Position numbers and translations under genes: made by a program
Shown here: piece by piece, positions 16,828-26,994 of the stretch
How positions within the stretch are numbered: position 1 is the first letter of the stretch
Layout: each line of letters starts with the position of its first letter
Assembly: GCF_036014215.1 (NCBI RefSeq)
Contig: NZ_CP107921.1
Coordinates: forward strand, 3,964,001 to 4,028,000
Source: Streptomyces sp. NBC_00440
GTDB taxonomy: Bacteria > Actinomycetota > Actinomycetes > Streptomycetales > Streptomycetaceae
DNA length: 64,000 nt
Direction of reading: 5' to 3'
The notes under the pieces: model-generated
What the model saw: only the letters and a program-made list of their open reading frames with translations
Database searches by the model: none
Told to the model about the DNA's origin: nothing

Positions 16828-16993
16828 GGCCGGCCCAGCCGTTCTTCCACACAACCTTGGTGAGAGCCCCCCTCATCCGCCGCATGTCCGGAGCGCCTGC
16901 CTTTAGACTTCCAGCAGTGACACGCCATGGCCCGAGGGGCAAGATGGGCCGGGTTGTCAGCAAGGTGCAGTAGTTCAGGGAGGAAGCGTCGTC

Positions 16994-19900
16994 GTGAGCA
17001 GCAGGCCATCCCGAGGCGCTGCTCGCCTCGCAGCCATACTTGACGCCCTCCCGGACGGGCTGTTGCTCGTCAATTGCAACGGAACGGTCGTCAACGCCAA
17101 CTCCATCGCCCTCGAAGCCTTTGAGACGCCGGGCACGGCGCTCGTCGGCCGGGGGTTGCTCGATCTGCTGCCGGAGTTCGACTCCCGGCTGATCCCGGGC
17201 TCGATGCGACGGCCCGAAGGCGCGGACGAGCAGGGCAGGACCAAACCGACGCGGATGCTCGCGCGGCGCACCGACGGCGCGGAGTTCCCCGTCGAGGTGA
17301 CCAGCGCGAATCTGGAGGACGGCCGGGAGGCCTATGACTCCTACAGCGGCGGGTTCACCGGGGACGAGCTGCTGATGCTCGTCGTACGGGACCTGTCGGG
17401 TGCCGTCGACACCGAAGCCGAACTGGCGCGTTCGCAGCGGCAGACCGAGATGATTCTGCGCGCGGCGTCCGAGGGCGTCGTGGGGACCGACACCGACGGG
17501 CGCGTCGTGCTCGTCAACCCCTCCGTCGCGCAGATCCTCGGCTTCCGGGCGAGCGACCTCGGCGGCAAGGAATTGCACCCGCTGGTGCAGCACTCCCGCG
17601 CCGACGGTGAGCCCTTCCCGTACGACGAAAGCGCCCTCGCCGACACGCTCAGGTCCGGGCGCAAGCACCGGGTGCGCGGGCAGGTGCTGTGGGCGAAGGA
17701 CGGCAGCCCGGTGCCGGTCGACCTGACCACGGCGCCGGTCCGGGACGGCGAACAGCTGGTCGGCGCGGTGCTGACCTTCGCCGACCGCCGCCCGTACGAG
17801 AAGCAGGCGAAGCAGCACGCCGCCGAACTCCGGGCCAAGGACGAGCGGAACGCCGCCGCCGAGACACGGCACACGGACGAGCTCGCCGCCCGGGACAAGC
17901 AGCACGCGGCCGAACTGGCGGCGCGGACGGAACAGTACGAGTCGCTCGAAGAGCGGCAGCAGCAGCTGACCGCGGTGCTCGGGGACGCCCTGCGCGGACC
18001 GCTGGAGGAGCTGCGGGCCGAGCTGGGCACGCTCGCCGCCGACCCGGCCGGCCAGCTGTGGCCCGAGGCCAACCAGATCCTGCACCACCTGGCCGCCGGT
18101 TACGCGCGGATGACCACGCTCGTCGACAGCGTGCTCGGCTTCCAGCGGCTCGCCGCGGGAACGGAGGAGCTGACCAGGACGAAGGTCATGGTCGACACCG
18201 TGGTGGCAGCGGGTGTGGAGGGTGCGGTCGAGCTGATCGGCCCCGGCCGGGTGCAGTTCGCGGTGCACGCGCCGCCCATAGAGGCCGAGGTCGACGGGGG
18301 GCGGCTGGCGACCGCTCTCGCGCATCTGATCGCCGATGTGGCCGGCGTCGACGCCACGGGCAAGGCGCGGGTCACACCGGGCGGCGCCTATGTGGACTCG
18401 ACGATCGTGGTGGCCGCCGCGCAGCGCGGCAAGGTCGTACGGATCGAGGTGCGCGGGCCGTTCAGCGGCGGCGACCCGGTGCACGAACCGATCGTGCGCG
18501 GGATCGTCCGGGCGCACGACGGCGTGCTCCAGACCCATGAGGTGCCGGGGACGACCGGCAGTGCGTACGTTCTGGAGCTGCCTCTCGGGGGCGGTTCGGG
18601 GACGGTGGATCCGGCCGCCGCGGCGTCGGAGGCCGACGGTCCGGCGCCCGGCCCGACGAGCCAGCCGAACGCCACATCGGGCGGGGGGCGGCGCCGGGGC
18701 AGGCGCTCGTCCACCGATGCCTTCCTGGAGGGCTCCGGCGGCGACGGGGGCACGAGCCCGGGAGACGCCACGAGTGCCGGTGCGCCGGAGCCGCCCACAG
18801 GGCGCCGCAGGGCGCGCCGTGGGGAAGCCGGTCACGCCGGTCCTGGTGGGGCGCCGGTACCTGCACCTGTTTCTGGAGCTGTTCCCGGAGCCGGTCCTGG
18901 AGCCGGTCCTGGAGCCGTTTCTCCGGCTGTTCCTGCGCCAATTCCTGCTCAGTCGTCGGCTCCTGCTCCGGGGAGCGGCGCCGCGGGTGCGGGCGGTACG
19001 GACGGGTCTGGCATGGGTGCTTCCGGCGCGGGTGGCCGGGGGCAGGGTGTGGCCGGTACCGCGGGCGGACCAGCCGCAGGCCGCCCCGGTCCGGCGATTC
19101 CCGCGCAGGAGAACGGCGCCGGTGACGGCGGGTCGGGCCGGAGGCGCGGACGTACGGAGCCGGCCGGTGGGGCCGCGGGTTCCGGGGGCTCGGTACCGCC
19201 AGGAGGGCTGCCGTCAGAGGGCTCCGTGGTGACCTCCGCCGAGAACGCCCGGGCGAACGCTCCCGGTGCGGGGCACCCGCAGCGCGGGGCGACCGTGCCT
19301 CCGCAGGGTGTACCGGCGGATGCGCCGGTGCCCACCGGACGGCGCGCCCGGCGCGCGGAGGGCGTGCGCGAGATCGAGAGCGCTCGCCCCGCCCTGGGAC
19401 CCGCGCCTGCCGCCCCGCAGCCGGGGGGCACAGCACCCGGCCAGCCGGGACAGACACAGACAGGCCTGGCTCAGCCGGGCCAGACAGGGCAGACACAGGC
19501 AGGGCAGACACCGCCTCCCGGCCGCCGGGCGCGCCGGGCTCTGGCAACCGCTTCGGCCTCGGCGGCCGCGGAGGCCGAGCGCCCGCGTACGCCGTTCGCG
19601 CTTCCCCCCGCGGACGCCGACCGGGGGCAGGGGCACGGGCAGGTACAGGGGCACGGGCAAGGACAGGGCCAGTCTCAAGCGGTGCCGGTGCCGTCCGACG
19701 GTTCGATCGGTTCGACGGGCGCGACGGGTTCGCTCGGTGCGATCGGTTCGATGCCGGGCCGCCAGGACGCCGTACGGACGGCCGGTCACCCCGGCACCGA
19801 CCCGCTCGCGCCGCAGCACCATCCAGGGGCGGACGAGGAGCTGCCGAAGGACGGCACGCTGTATGCGTCGCCCGAGGGCTGGGCCGCCGTCACCGAGCGG

Positions 19901-21214
19901 GCGACAGCCGACGAGGCCGCGGCCCAGCCGCTGCCCGCCGAGGAGCCGATGCTCGCGGACGGCGCACAGGGACGTGCCATAAGCGTGCGAACGCTCGGCC
20001 AGGGCGTGCCGTTCGCCGAGCAGATCGCGGCACAGCAGAACCAGCCGCACTCGCTGGGTTCCGGCCGACGGCGCAAGCTCGCAGCCCCGCCGGAGGGCGA
20101 ACGCCCCGAACCGGCGGCCCGGCCCCATCCGCAGACCGCCGGCGAGCAGGGCACACCGCAGCAGCCGAGCCATCACCTCTCGCAGGGCCACACGCCGCAG
20201 GGGGCGACAGAGCACGGGGCGAACCAGCAGGGCCAGATGTCCCCGTCGGCTCAAACGTCACAGCAGGCGCAGCTTCCTCAGCAAGCGCAGGCATCCCAGC
20301 AGGTCCCGCTTCCCCCGCAGGCTCAGGCCTCCCAGCAGGCTCAGCAGCGCCTCTCGCGCCAGTCGGAGGGCCGCTCGTACGCCATAGGCGCCCCCGACGA
20401 GGGGGCGGAGGGGCCCGAACCGCTGGACGGTCCCGGTGGCGCCGTGGAGGTGGCCAACCGGCCGCAGCCGCAGCCCGTCGACGACGAGTTGCCTCCCGAG
20501 CCGCTCGACAACCCGCGCCGGCTGCTCGTCTGGCCCGCGCCCGACGTCTCCACCCAGCAGGCCCTGAGCGACCGCGGCTACCGCCCGGTGATCGTGCACT
20601 CCCGGGAGGAGGTCGACGCCCAGATCGCCGCGTTCCCCGCAGCGCTCTTCGTCGACCCGCTGACCGGACCGATCACCCGTAAGGCGCTGCAGTCACTGCG
20701 CCAGGCGGCAGTGGCTGCCGAGGTGCCCGTCCTGGTGACGGCAGGGCTCGGGCAGGCGACACGGGAGGCGGCCTACGGGGCCGATCCGGCCGTCCTGTTG
20801 AAGGCGCTGGCCCCGCGCGACACCGAACAGCACCCGCCGCGCGTCCTGCTGATCGAGGAGCAGGAGGAGATCGCGCTCGCCCTGACGGAGACGCTGGAGC
20901 GGCGCGGGATGCAGGTGGCCCGGGCCGGCACGGACGCGGAGGCCGTCACGCTGGCCGCCCAGATGCGGCCGAACCTGGTGGTGATGGACCTGATGCAGGT
21001 ACGCCGCCGACGCGCCGGGATCGTCGACTGGCTCCGCGCGAACGGGCAGCTCAACCGCACCCCGCTGGTGGTCTACACGTCGGCCGGGATGAATGCGTCC
21101 GAACTGTCCGGGCTCGCCTCGGGCGAGACCGTGCTGTTCCTGGCGGAACGCTCCACCAGCACCGAGGTACAGGGCCGGATCGTCGACCTGCTGGCGAAGA
21201 TCGGCACCAACTGA
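16994..21214 (+). CDS. Giant PAS / degenerate histidine-kinase / double-receiver protein
   Basis: 1406 residues, GTG start with GGGAGGAAG upstream. Order: PAS at about 10-60 (LDALPDGLLLVNCNGTVVNA), second PAS at about 150-255 (ASEGVVGTDTDGRVVLVNPS), a coiled coil of AAELRAKDERN type (265-325), then a kinase-like region whose H-box reads GDALRGPLEEL with no histidine and whose ATPase motifs are poorly kept. A 600-residue Gly/Pro/Gln linker leads to two receiver-like domains (about 1170-1270 and 1280-1400). The last keeps Asp in VVMDLM but has EEQEE for the acidic pair and lacks a clear Lys. It probably signals by protein contact rather than as a kinase. No partner gene adjoins. Confidence 0.85.
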   Translation: MSSRPSRGAARLAAILDALPDGLLLVNCNGTVVNANSIALEAFETPGTALVGRGLLDLLPEFDSRLIPGSMRRPEGADEQGRTKPTRMLARRTDGAEFPVEVTSANLEDGREAYDSYSGGFTGDELLMLVVRDLSGAVDTEAELARSQRQTEMILRAASEGVVGTDTDGRVVLVNPSVAQILGFRASDLGGKELHPLVQHSRADGEPFPYDESALADTLRSGRKHRVRGQVLWAKDGSPVPVDLTTAPVRDGEQLVGAVLTFADRRPYEKQAKQHAAELRAKDERNAAAETRHTDELAARDKQHAAELAARTEQYESLEERQQQLTAVLGDALRGPLEELRAELGTLAADPAGQLWPEANQILHHLAAGYARMTTLVDSVLGFQRLAAGTEELTRTKVMVDTVVAAGVEGAVELIGPGRVQFAVHAPPIEAEVDGGRLATALAHLIADVAGVDATGKARVTPGGAYVDSTIVVAAAQRGKVVRIEVRGPFSGGDPVHEPIVRGIVRAHDGVLQTHEVPGTTGSAYVLELPLGGGSGTVDPAAAASEADGPAPGPTSQPNATSGGGRRRGRRSSTDAFLEGSGGDGGTSPGDATSAGAPEPPTGRRRARRGEAGHAGPGGAPVPAPVSGAVPGAGPGAGPGAVSPAVPAPIPAQSSAPAPGSGAAGAGGTDGSGMGASGAGGRGQGVAGTAGGPAAGRPGPAIPAQENGAGDGGSGRRRGRTEPAGGAAGSGGSVPPGGLPSEGSVVTSAENARANAPGAGHPQRGATVPPQGVPADAPVPTGRRARRAEGVREIESARPALGPAPAAPQPGGTAPGQPGQTQTGLAQPGQTGQTQAGQTPPPGRRARRALATASASAAAEAERPRTPFALPPADADRGQGHGQVQGHGQGQGQSQAVPVPSDGSIGSTGATGSLGAIGSMPGRQDAVRTAGHPGTDPLAPQHHPGADEELPKDGTLYASPEGWAAVTERATADEAAAQPLPAEEPMLADGAQGRAISVRTLGQGVPFAEQIAAQQNQPHSLGSGRRRKLAAPPEGERPEPAARPHPQTAGEQGTPQQPSHHLSQGHTPQGATEHGANQQGQMSPSAQTSQQAQLPQQAQASQQVPLPPQAQASQQAQQRLSRQSEGRSYAIGAPDEGAEGPEPLDGPGGAVEVANRPQPQPVDDELPPEPLDNPRRLLVWPAPDVSTQQALSDRGYRPVIVHSREEVDAQIAAFPAALFVDPLTGPITRKALQSLRQAAVAAEVPVLVTAGLGQATREAAYGADPAVLLKALAPRDTEQHPPRVLLIEEQEEIALALTETLERRGMQVARAGTDAEAVTLAAQMRPNLVVMDLMQVRRRRAGIVDWLRANGQLNRTPLVVYTSAGMNASELSGLASGETVLFLAERSTSTEVQGRIVDLLAKIGTN

Positions 21215-21225
21215 AACGGAGCCGG

Positions 21226-21294
21226 CGCCAGCTCGCTCCGAGCCAGTTCGCTCCGGACCGGCTCGTTCTGGACCGGCTCGCTCCGGACCGGCCC
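21226..21294. repeat. 15-bp tandem repeats in intergenic DNA
   Basis: Four to five imperfect copies of ACCGGCTCGCTCCGG with 15-bp period between the giant PAS protein and the convergent acyl-CoA synthetase. No hairpin dominates; role unknown. Confidence 0.6.
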
Positions 21295-21392
21295 TGCTCA
21301 TGTGGGACCGGATCAGGGCCGGTCTGCCGCCGTCCCCGCCCCCTCCGGACGGAGCAGGTGCGGGAGCGGGTGCCGGGATCAGGGTTCAGGGA

Positions 21393-23042
<1,650 letters not shown>

Positions 23043-23083
23043 CGGATTACCTCCCGCTGGTGGCTGTCCGGCGATTGTGGAGC

Positions 23084-23099
23084 CATACCGTGCGGTATG
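23084..23099. promoter_or_regulatory. CATACC-N4-GGTATG operator of acyl-CoA synthetase
   Basis: Perfect 7-bp arms CATACCG and CGGTATG around TG, with an extra GGTATG half-site about 12 bp further upstream (23110-23115). The same 16-bp pattern precedes the truncated paralogue at 34684-34701. No gene for the cognate regulator is identified in the window. Confidence 0.65.
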
Positions 23100-23257
23100 T
23101 CTACTGGCCGGTATGCAGCGCGGCGGGCGCCCACGGGTCCGGTTCCCACCTGGGGTGAAACTCGAACGTCACGTTCTCGGCCCCGGGCCCGTTGCGGATG
23201 AGCGCGATACGCCGTAGCAATTTGCGGTAGACGCAGGGGCGATCCAGTCGACACCCC

Positions 23258-23612
23258 GCCGACGCCGTCGCCGCCCTCTCGGTGACCGGCTGCTCGTCCG
23301 ACGACAAGAAGGACGACGCCAAACTGGCAGCGAGCAGCGCCCCCGCGGCTGACACCGGGGATCCCGCCGAAGCCGACCGGCGCCGACCGTGACGCCTACC
23401 TCAAGGTGGTCAAGGCCGTTGATCCTGCGCTCGTCACGGACGAGGACAAGGCCATCGGCGCCGGCCGCAACCAGTGCTCTTCCCTCAACGGTGGCGGGAA
23501 GGCCCCCGACCACTTCGCGGCCGAGCGGTTCAGGAATGACGCGCACCCCCTCACGGGCGCCCAGGGCAAAGCCCTGAACGCCGCGCTCCGCAAGACGCTC
23601 TGCCCGAAGTGA
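23258..23612 (+). pseudogene. Broken DUF732-like lipoprotein gene
   Basis: One frame gives the lipobox-like SVTGCSSDDKKDDAKLAASS and stops at 23389-23391. The next frame resumes with TGADRDAYLKVVKAVDPALV, then GRNQCSSLNGGGK and ALRKTLCPK, ending at 23612. The second part matches the C-terminus of small secreted DUF732-type proteins (two Cys). So the gene has one frameshift near 23375 and lacks a proper signal-peptide start. It marks degraded DNA at the left edge of the accessory region. Confidence 0.65.
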
Positions 23613-23677
23613 CATTGCCTGCCGTTATGGATCTGTGATCCAATCAGGGCGACCCCGGCGTGCCCGAAAATAGCTGC

Positions 23678-24499
23678 TCAGCCAAACCGTTGCACTTCGG
23701 TGGCAACGGTTTGGCAACTGCGAACGAAGTCCCGCGCGGCCTCCGCTGTAACTGACTCCGGCCTGTGTGCTGCCTTATTGCGCAACAACCTCAACCGATC
23801 AAACACGTTAAGGGTTTCCGGCTGCAAGCCCAACGCCCTGAGACGCCTCGACAGGTCTTGTGAGTCATAGACACCCGATCTGCTTTGCGGCGCCTGACCG
23901 TGATCCTCAAGCGCGTTCACGCAAAACGCTTGCAGGATCGTCCAGGCAGTAATCACTGAACCCACAGGAGAAGCCTCAACCGTTCCCATCGCCTCGTGGA
24001 AGATCCCCCACCTACGCACACGCGGAACCTCAAGGACTGACTGCGGTTCACCCACGGTGGGCCCCTGCATAGGCTCGTCAGACGACAGCGGTGGAGATCG
24101 CATCCACGGCGCCGGTGACGGGTGCTCAGTCGGCGACTGGGACGGCAAAGGCCCGGATTGCGGCTGCTGGGGCGGCGGCTGCGGGGATTGCTGCTGCCGG
24201 GGTGGCGGAGGCTGTGGATACTCGTACCCGTATGGCGTCGGCCCGGGTCCCGGCGGCGTGAATAGCGGCGGCTCGGACATCAGATCATCAGGTGTGTTGG
24301 GCACGGCAAGGCTGTCGGCCTCATCCCGAACATCTCGGGCTTCAGCAGCAAACTCGAATGTGCCGGCTGGAGTCTCTAGCCGAATGAGGCGCTCGAACGC
24401 TCCCCTTATCTGTGTGCGGAGAACCCAGACCGCGCACAACGTGACCAGTGGCCACGCAAGGGATTCAAAGTACTTGAGCACTAGCTCTGCTATCTCCAC
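23678..24499 (-). CDS. Membrane-anchored HEPN-like (DUF4145-type) protein
   Basis: 273 residues if GTG 24499 is used; the frame is open to 24604 and the start is uncertain because no convincing ribosome site is present. A single TM lies at about 14-28, followed by RLIRLETPAGTFEF, a long Pro/Gln-rich linker (PQPPPPRQQQSPQPPPQQPQ), then a helical C-terminal domain. The helix pair RRLRALGLQPETLNVFDRLR / LLRNKAAHRPESVTAEA carries R240-N-K-A-A-H245, the Rx4H signature of HEPN domains, many of which are RNases in defence systems. It opens the accessory region and diverges from the decayed terminase genes. Intact; function not proven. Confidence 0.65.
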   Translation of the reverse strand: MEIAELVLKYFESLAWPLVTLCAVWVLRTQIRGAFERLIRLETPAGTFEFAAEARDVRDEADSLAVPNTPDDLMSEPPLFTPPGPGPTPYGYEYPQPPPPRQQQSPQPPPQQPQSGPLPSQSPTEHPSPAPWMRSPPLSSDEPMQGPTVGEPQSVLEVPRVRRWGIFHEAMGTVEASPVGSVITAWTILQAFCVNALEDHGQAPQSRSGVYDSQDLSRRLRALGLQPETLNVFDRLRLLRNKAAHRPESVTAEAARDFVRSCQTVATEVQRFG

Positions 24500-24629
24500 T
24501 GCTCCATCTTTGTGTGATTCCCTCGGCGTACCTCGCTGAACGCACGAATCGTGACGTAGCCGAGACAGGCACGGCCCGGTAGGTGCGGCACCCAGCAAAC
24601 CCACTGATCACCGCGGCGAGGAGGTGAAT

Positions 24630-25172
24630 GTGACCAAGCCTCGACCCATCACCGACAAAGACCGGCGAGCCGTCCGCCGCCACGCCGCGGGCATGACCCG
24701 AAACGAGATCGCCCGCAAGCTGAAACGGTCCCCATCGACCGTTTCGAAGATCGCGAAGGACCAGGGCCTCACGTTCGACCGCGGCCCCGAAGTCATCGCC
24801 GCGACCGAGGCACGCCGCATCGACCTCGCCGCCCGCCGCGTAGACCTCGCCCACCGGCAACACGAGGACGCCGAGAAGCTCCGGGAGTAGCTGTTCGCGC
24901 CGTGCAAGATCGGCGCGTTCGGTGGCAAAGACAACGTGTGGACGCAGCAAGACCTCCCACAGCCCACCTTCGGCGATCAGCGCGCCATTGTCGCCGAGGT
25001 CGGACAGTCCATCAACAACAGTGTGAAGCTCGCCCCGCTTGAAGGCGGAGCGGACGCCGACGGCGTTGCAAGCATGCTCAGCAAATTGGGCACCGCATTG
25101 GGCGCAGCGTTCGCCGACGAGCCCGACGACGGGGCGCCGGGGGGGGAGGGGGGGGAGGGGACGCGTGCTTGA
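24630..25172 (+). pseudogene. Phage HTH protein (small-terminase-like), nonsense mutation
   Basis: GTG 24630 follows GAGGAGG by five bases. The N-terminus PITDKDRRAVRRHAAGMTRN plus EIARKLKRSPSTVSKIAKDQ is a sigma-70-like/homeodomain-type HTH. A TAG at 24888-24890 interrupts it after EDAEKLRE, and the same frame continues (LFAPCKIGAFGGKDNVW, then PTFGDQRAIVAEVGQSIN) to a natural TGA at 25172. In related actinophage proteins this position reads LREQLW, so a CAG-to-TAG change explains the stop. Its end overlaps the large-terminase start by eight bases, as expected for a terminase pair. Confidence 0.8.
25133..25160 (+). other. G-rich tract with quadruplex potential
   Basis: Runs of 4, 8, 8 and 4 guanines separated by CGCC, A and A just before the large-terminase start. 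Coding in the HTH pseudogene (PGGEGGEG). Homopolymers of this length are slippage-prone. Confidence 0.7.
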
Positions 25173-26439
25173 CCTCGACGCACTACCCCTCTCCCGCAAG
25201 CAGCTGCGATCGATCGGCCGCGCGACCGCCCGTATCAATCTGTGGCATGGCGCTGTGCGGTCCGGCAAGACCATCGCGAGCCTGCTCGCGTTCGTGATCG
25301 CGGTCGCCGCCGCCGGGCCGTCCGGCTTGATCATCATTTGTGGCCGCAGCTTGCAGACCATCGAGCGGAACGTGTTCGAACCGCTCATGGATCAGGCGTT
25401 GTTCGGGCCTCTCGCTCAGCACATCCACCACACCAGAGGCGCGACCACGGCCACCATCCTTGGCCGTACCGTGCACCTGATCGGCGCGGCCGACACCCGC
25501 GCAAAGGGCCGCCTACGTGGCCTCACCGCGCAACTCGCTTACGTCGACGAGGCAACACTCCTGCCTGAAGGCTTCTGGACTAAGCTACTGGCCCGGCTAT
25601 CCGTCACGGGCGCCCGCCTCTACACCACTACGAACCCCGACAGCCCGCGCCACTGGCTGAGGCCGCCTGCCTCGACCGCGCCGACAAACTCGACTTGCGG
25701 GCCTGGCATTTCAAGCTCGCCGATAACCCGTCCCTCGACCCCGACTACGTGGCCAGCCTCACCGCCGAGTACGTCGGACTGTGGCGAAAGCGCATGATCG
25801 CTGGTGCGTGGTGCGTCGCCGAGGGCGCCATCTACGCATGTGGAACGAGACCACGCACGTGGTCGCCGAGCTCCCCGCGATGCGCCGCCACTGGGTCGGC
25901 ATCGACTACGGCACCTCGAACCCCATCGCGGCGTTGCTCCTGGGCCACGGTGTCGACGACCGGCTGTACGTGTGCGCCGAGTGGCGGCACGAGGGCCGTG
26001 CCACGCACCGCCAGATGACCGACGCCCGGTACTCCGCGGCTATACGCGGGTGGCTGTCCGAGCTCGGCTAGCCCCCGAGTGGGCGTCTATTGACCCGTCG
26101 GCCGCCTCGTTCTCCGTACAGATGTGGCAGGCCGGGCACGACGGATTGGCCAAAGCGACCAACGATGTCGGCGACGGCATCCGATCCGTATCGTCCGCGC
26201 TCGCCGCCGGCCGCCTGCTCGTCCACGAGTCATGCGAAGGGCTACTCTCCGAGATGCCCAGCTACGCATGGGACCGCAAGGCATCCGACGCGGGCCAGGA
26301 CAGGCCGCTCAAGGTCGACTACCACAGCGTCGACGCGCTGCGCTACGTCGTGCACTCGACCGCGCATGAGTGGCGCCACCTGCTGACCCTCCCCGCTATA
26401 CCGGAGAGGCCTCGCGCACCTTCCGGATCTCGTCTCTAA
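25165..26439 (+). pseudogene. Phage terminase large subunit, multiple frameshifts
   Basis: GTG 25165. The ATPase part keeps Walker A (WHGAVRSGKT), Walker B (LAYVDEATLL) and motif III (LYTTTNPDSP). The frame is lost near 25665 and resumes as LDLRAWHFKLADNPSLDPDY, shifts again near 25840 (to WVGIDYGTSNPIAALLLG, the nuclease strand with its Asp) and again near 26070 (to EWASIDPSAASF and VDYHSVDALRYVVHS). All catalytic landmarks remain in order, so decay is recent but the protein cannot be made whole. The 3' end overlaps the opposite-strand gene at 26396. Confidence 0.87.
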
Positions 26440-26947
26440 ACTTCGACAACCTGTCGGACACTGCCTCTTGCAACCGGTCGTGGTTCCGTTCCCACCGACG
26501 AGGCACGACCACACGCTTCTCGCGAACAATGTTCGACGAGCAACATAAGGCGACCAGATTCGCGCTCACTGAGCAGGCGGCGTAATAGGCGCTCTCTGGA
26601 CCGACCATCTGCACCGCATACTTGTATGGCCGCAGCTTTGATAGGGAGTCCCCATCAATTTCGAGATTGGCTCGGAGCATGTCAAGGTCGCGCGGGCTCC
26701 AGATCTTTCGGACGAGCTCCTCGGATAGTACCGCAGTGTTCTGCAGTTGAGCCGCGAGAGCCTCCGCGGAATTCAAAAAAGATGCGTAGGCAGAGAGTCT
26801 GTCCTCTCTCAAGGCACGTTCATCCGCGACGCGCGCATGAGTTGCCGCATCGTAGCGAACGCCCCCGTGTACAACCCCAGCTTGCACAACCATGCCCGCG
26901 ACGTGCCCACCGCTCAACTCATTGTTCACTTCGCCCAGTTCACCCAT
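26396..26947 (-). CDS. Unknown cargo protein with VVQAG/VHGGV motif
   Basis: 183 residues, intact, opposite to the phage genes and inserted between terminase and portal. The N-terminus carries GGHVAGMVVQAGVVHGGVRY (13-32). This pattern, G-x-V-V-Q-A-G then H-G-G-V, heads many Streptomyces conflict-type proteins and contains V-Q-A-G, similar to RHIM-type amyloid cores (an inference). The rest is helical (ADERALREDRLSAYASFLNS; later RRWERNHDRLQEAVSDRLSK) with no enzyme motif recognised. ATG 26947 has no ribosome site; a TATCTT lies nine bases upstream, suggesting a leaderless transcript. Base composition is less GC-rich than the chromosome. Confidence 0.65.
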   Translation of the reverse strand: MGELGEVNNELSGGHVAGMVVQAGVVHGGVRYDAATHARVADERALREDRLSAYASFLNSAEALAAQLQNTAVLSEELVRKIWSPRDLDMLRANLEIDGDSLSKLRPYKYAVQMVGPESAYYAACSVSANLVALCCSSNIVREKRVVVPRRWERNHDRLQEAVSDRLSKFRDEIRKVREASPV

Positions 26948-26994
26948 GCGTCGGAAGATACGCGACGGGTCAAAAGATCACTATTGGAGGTCAC

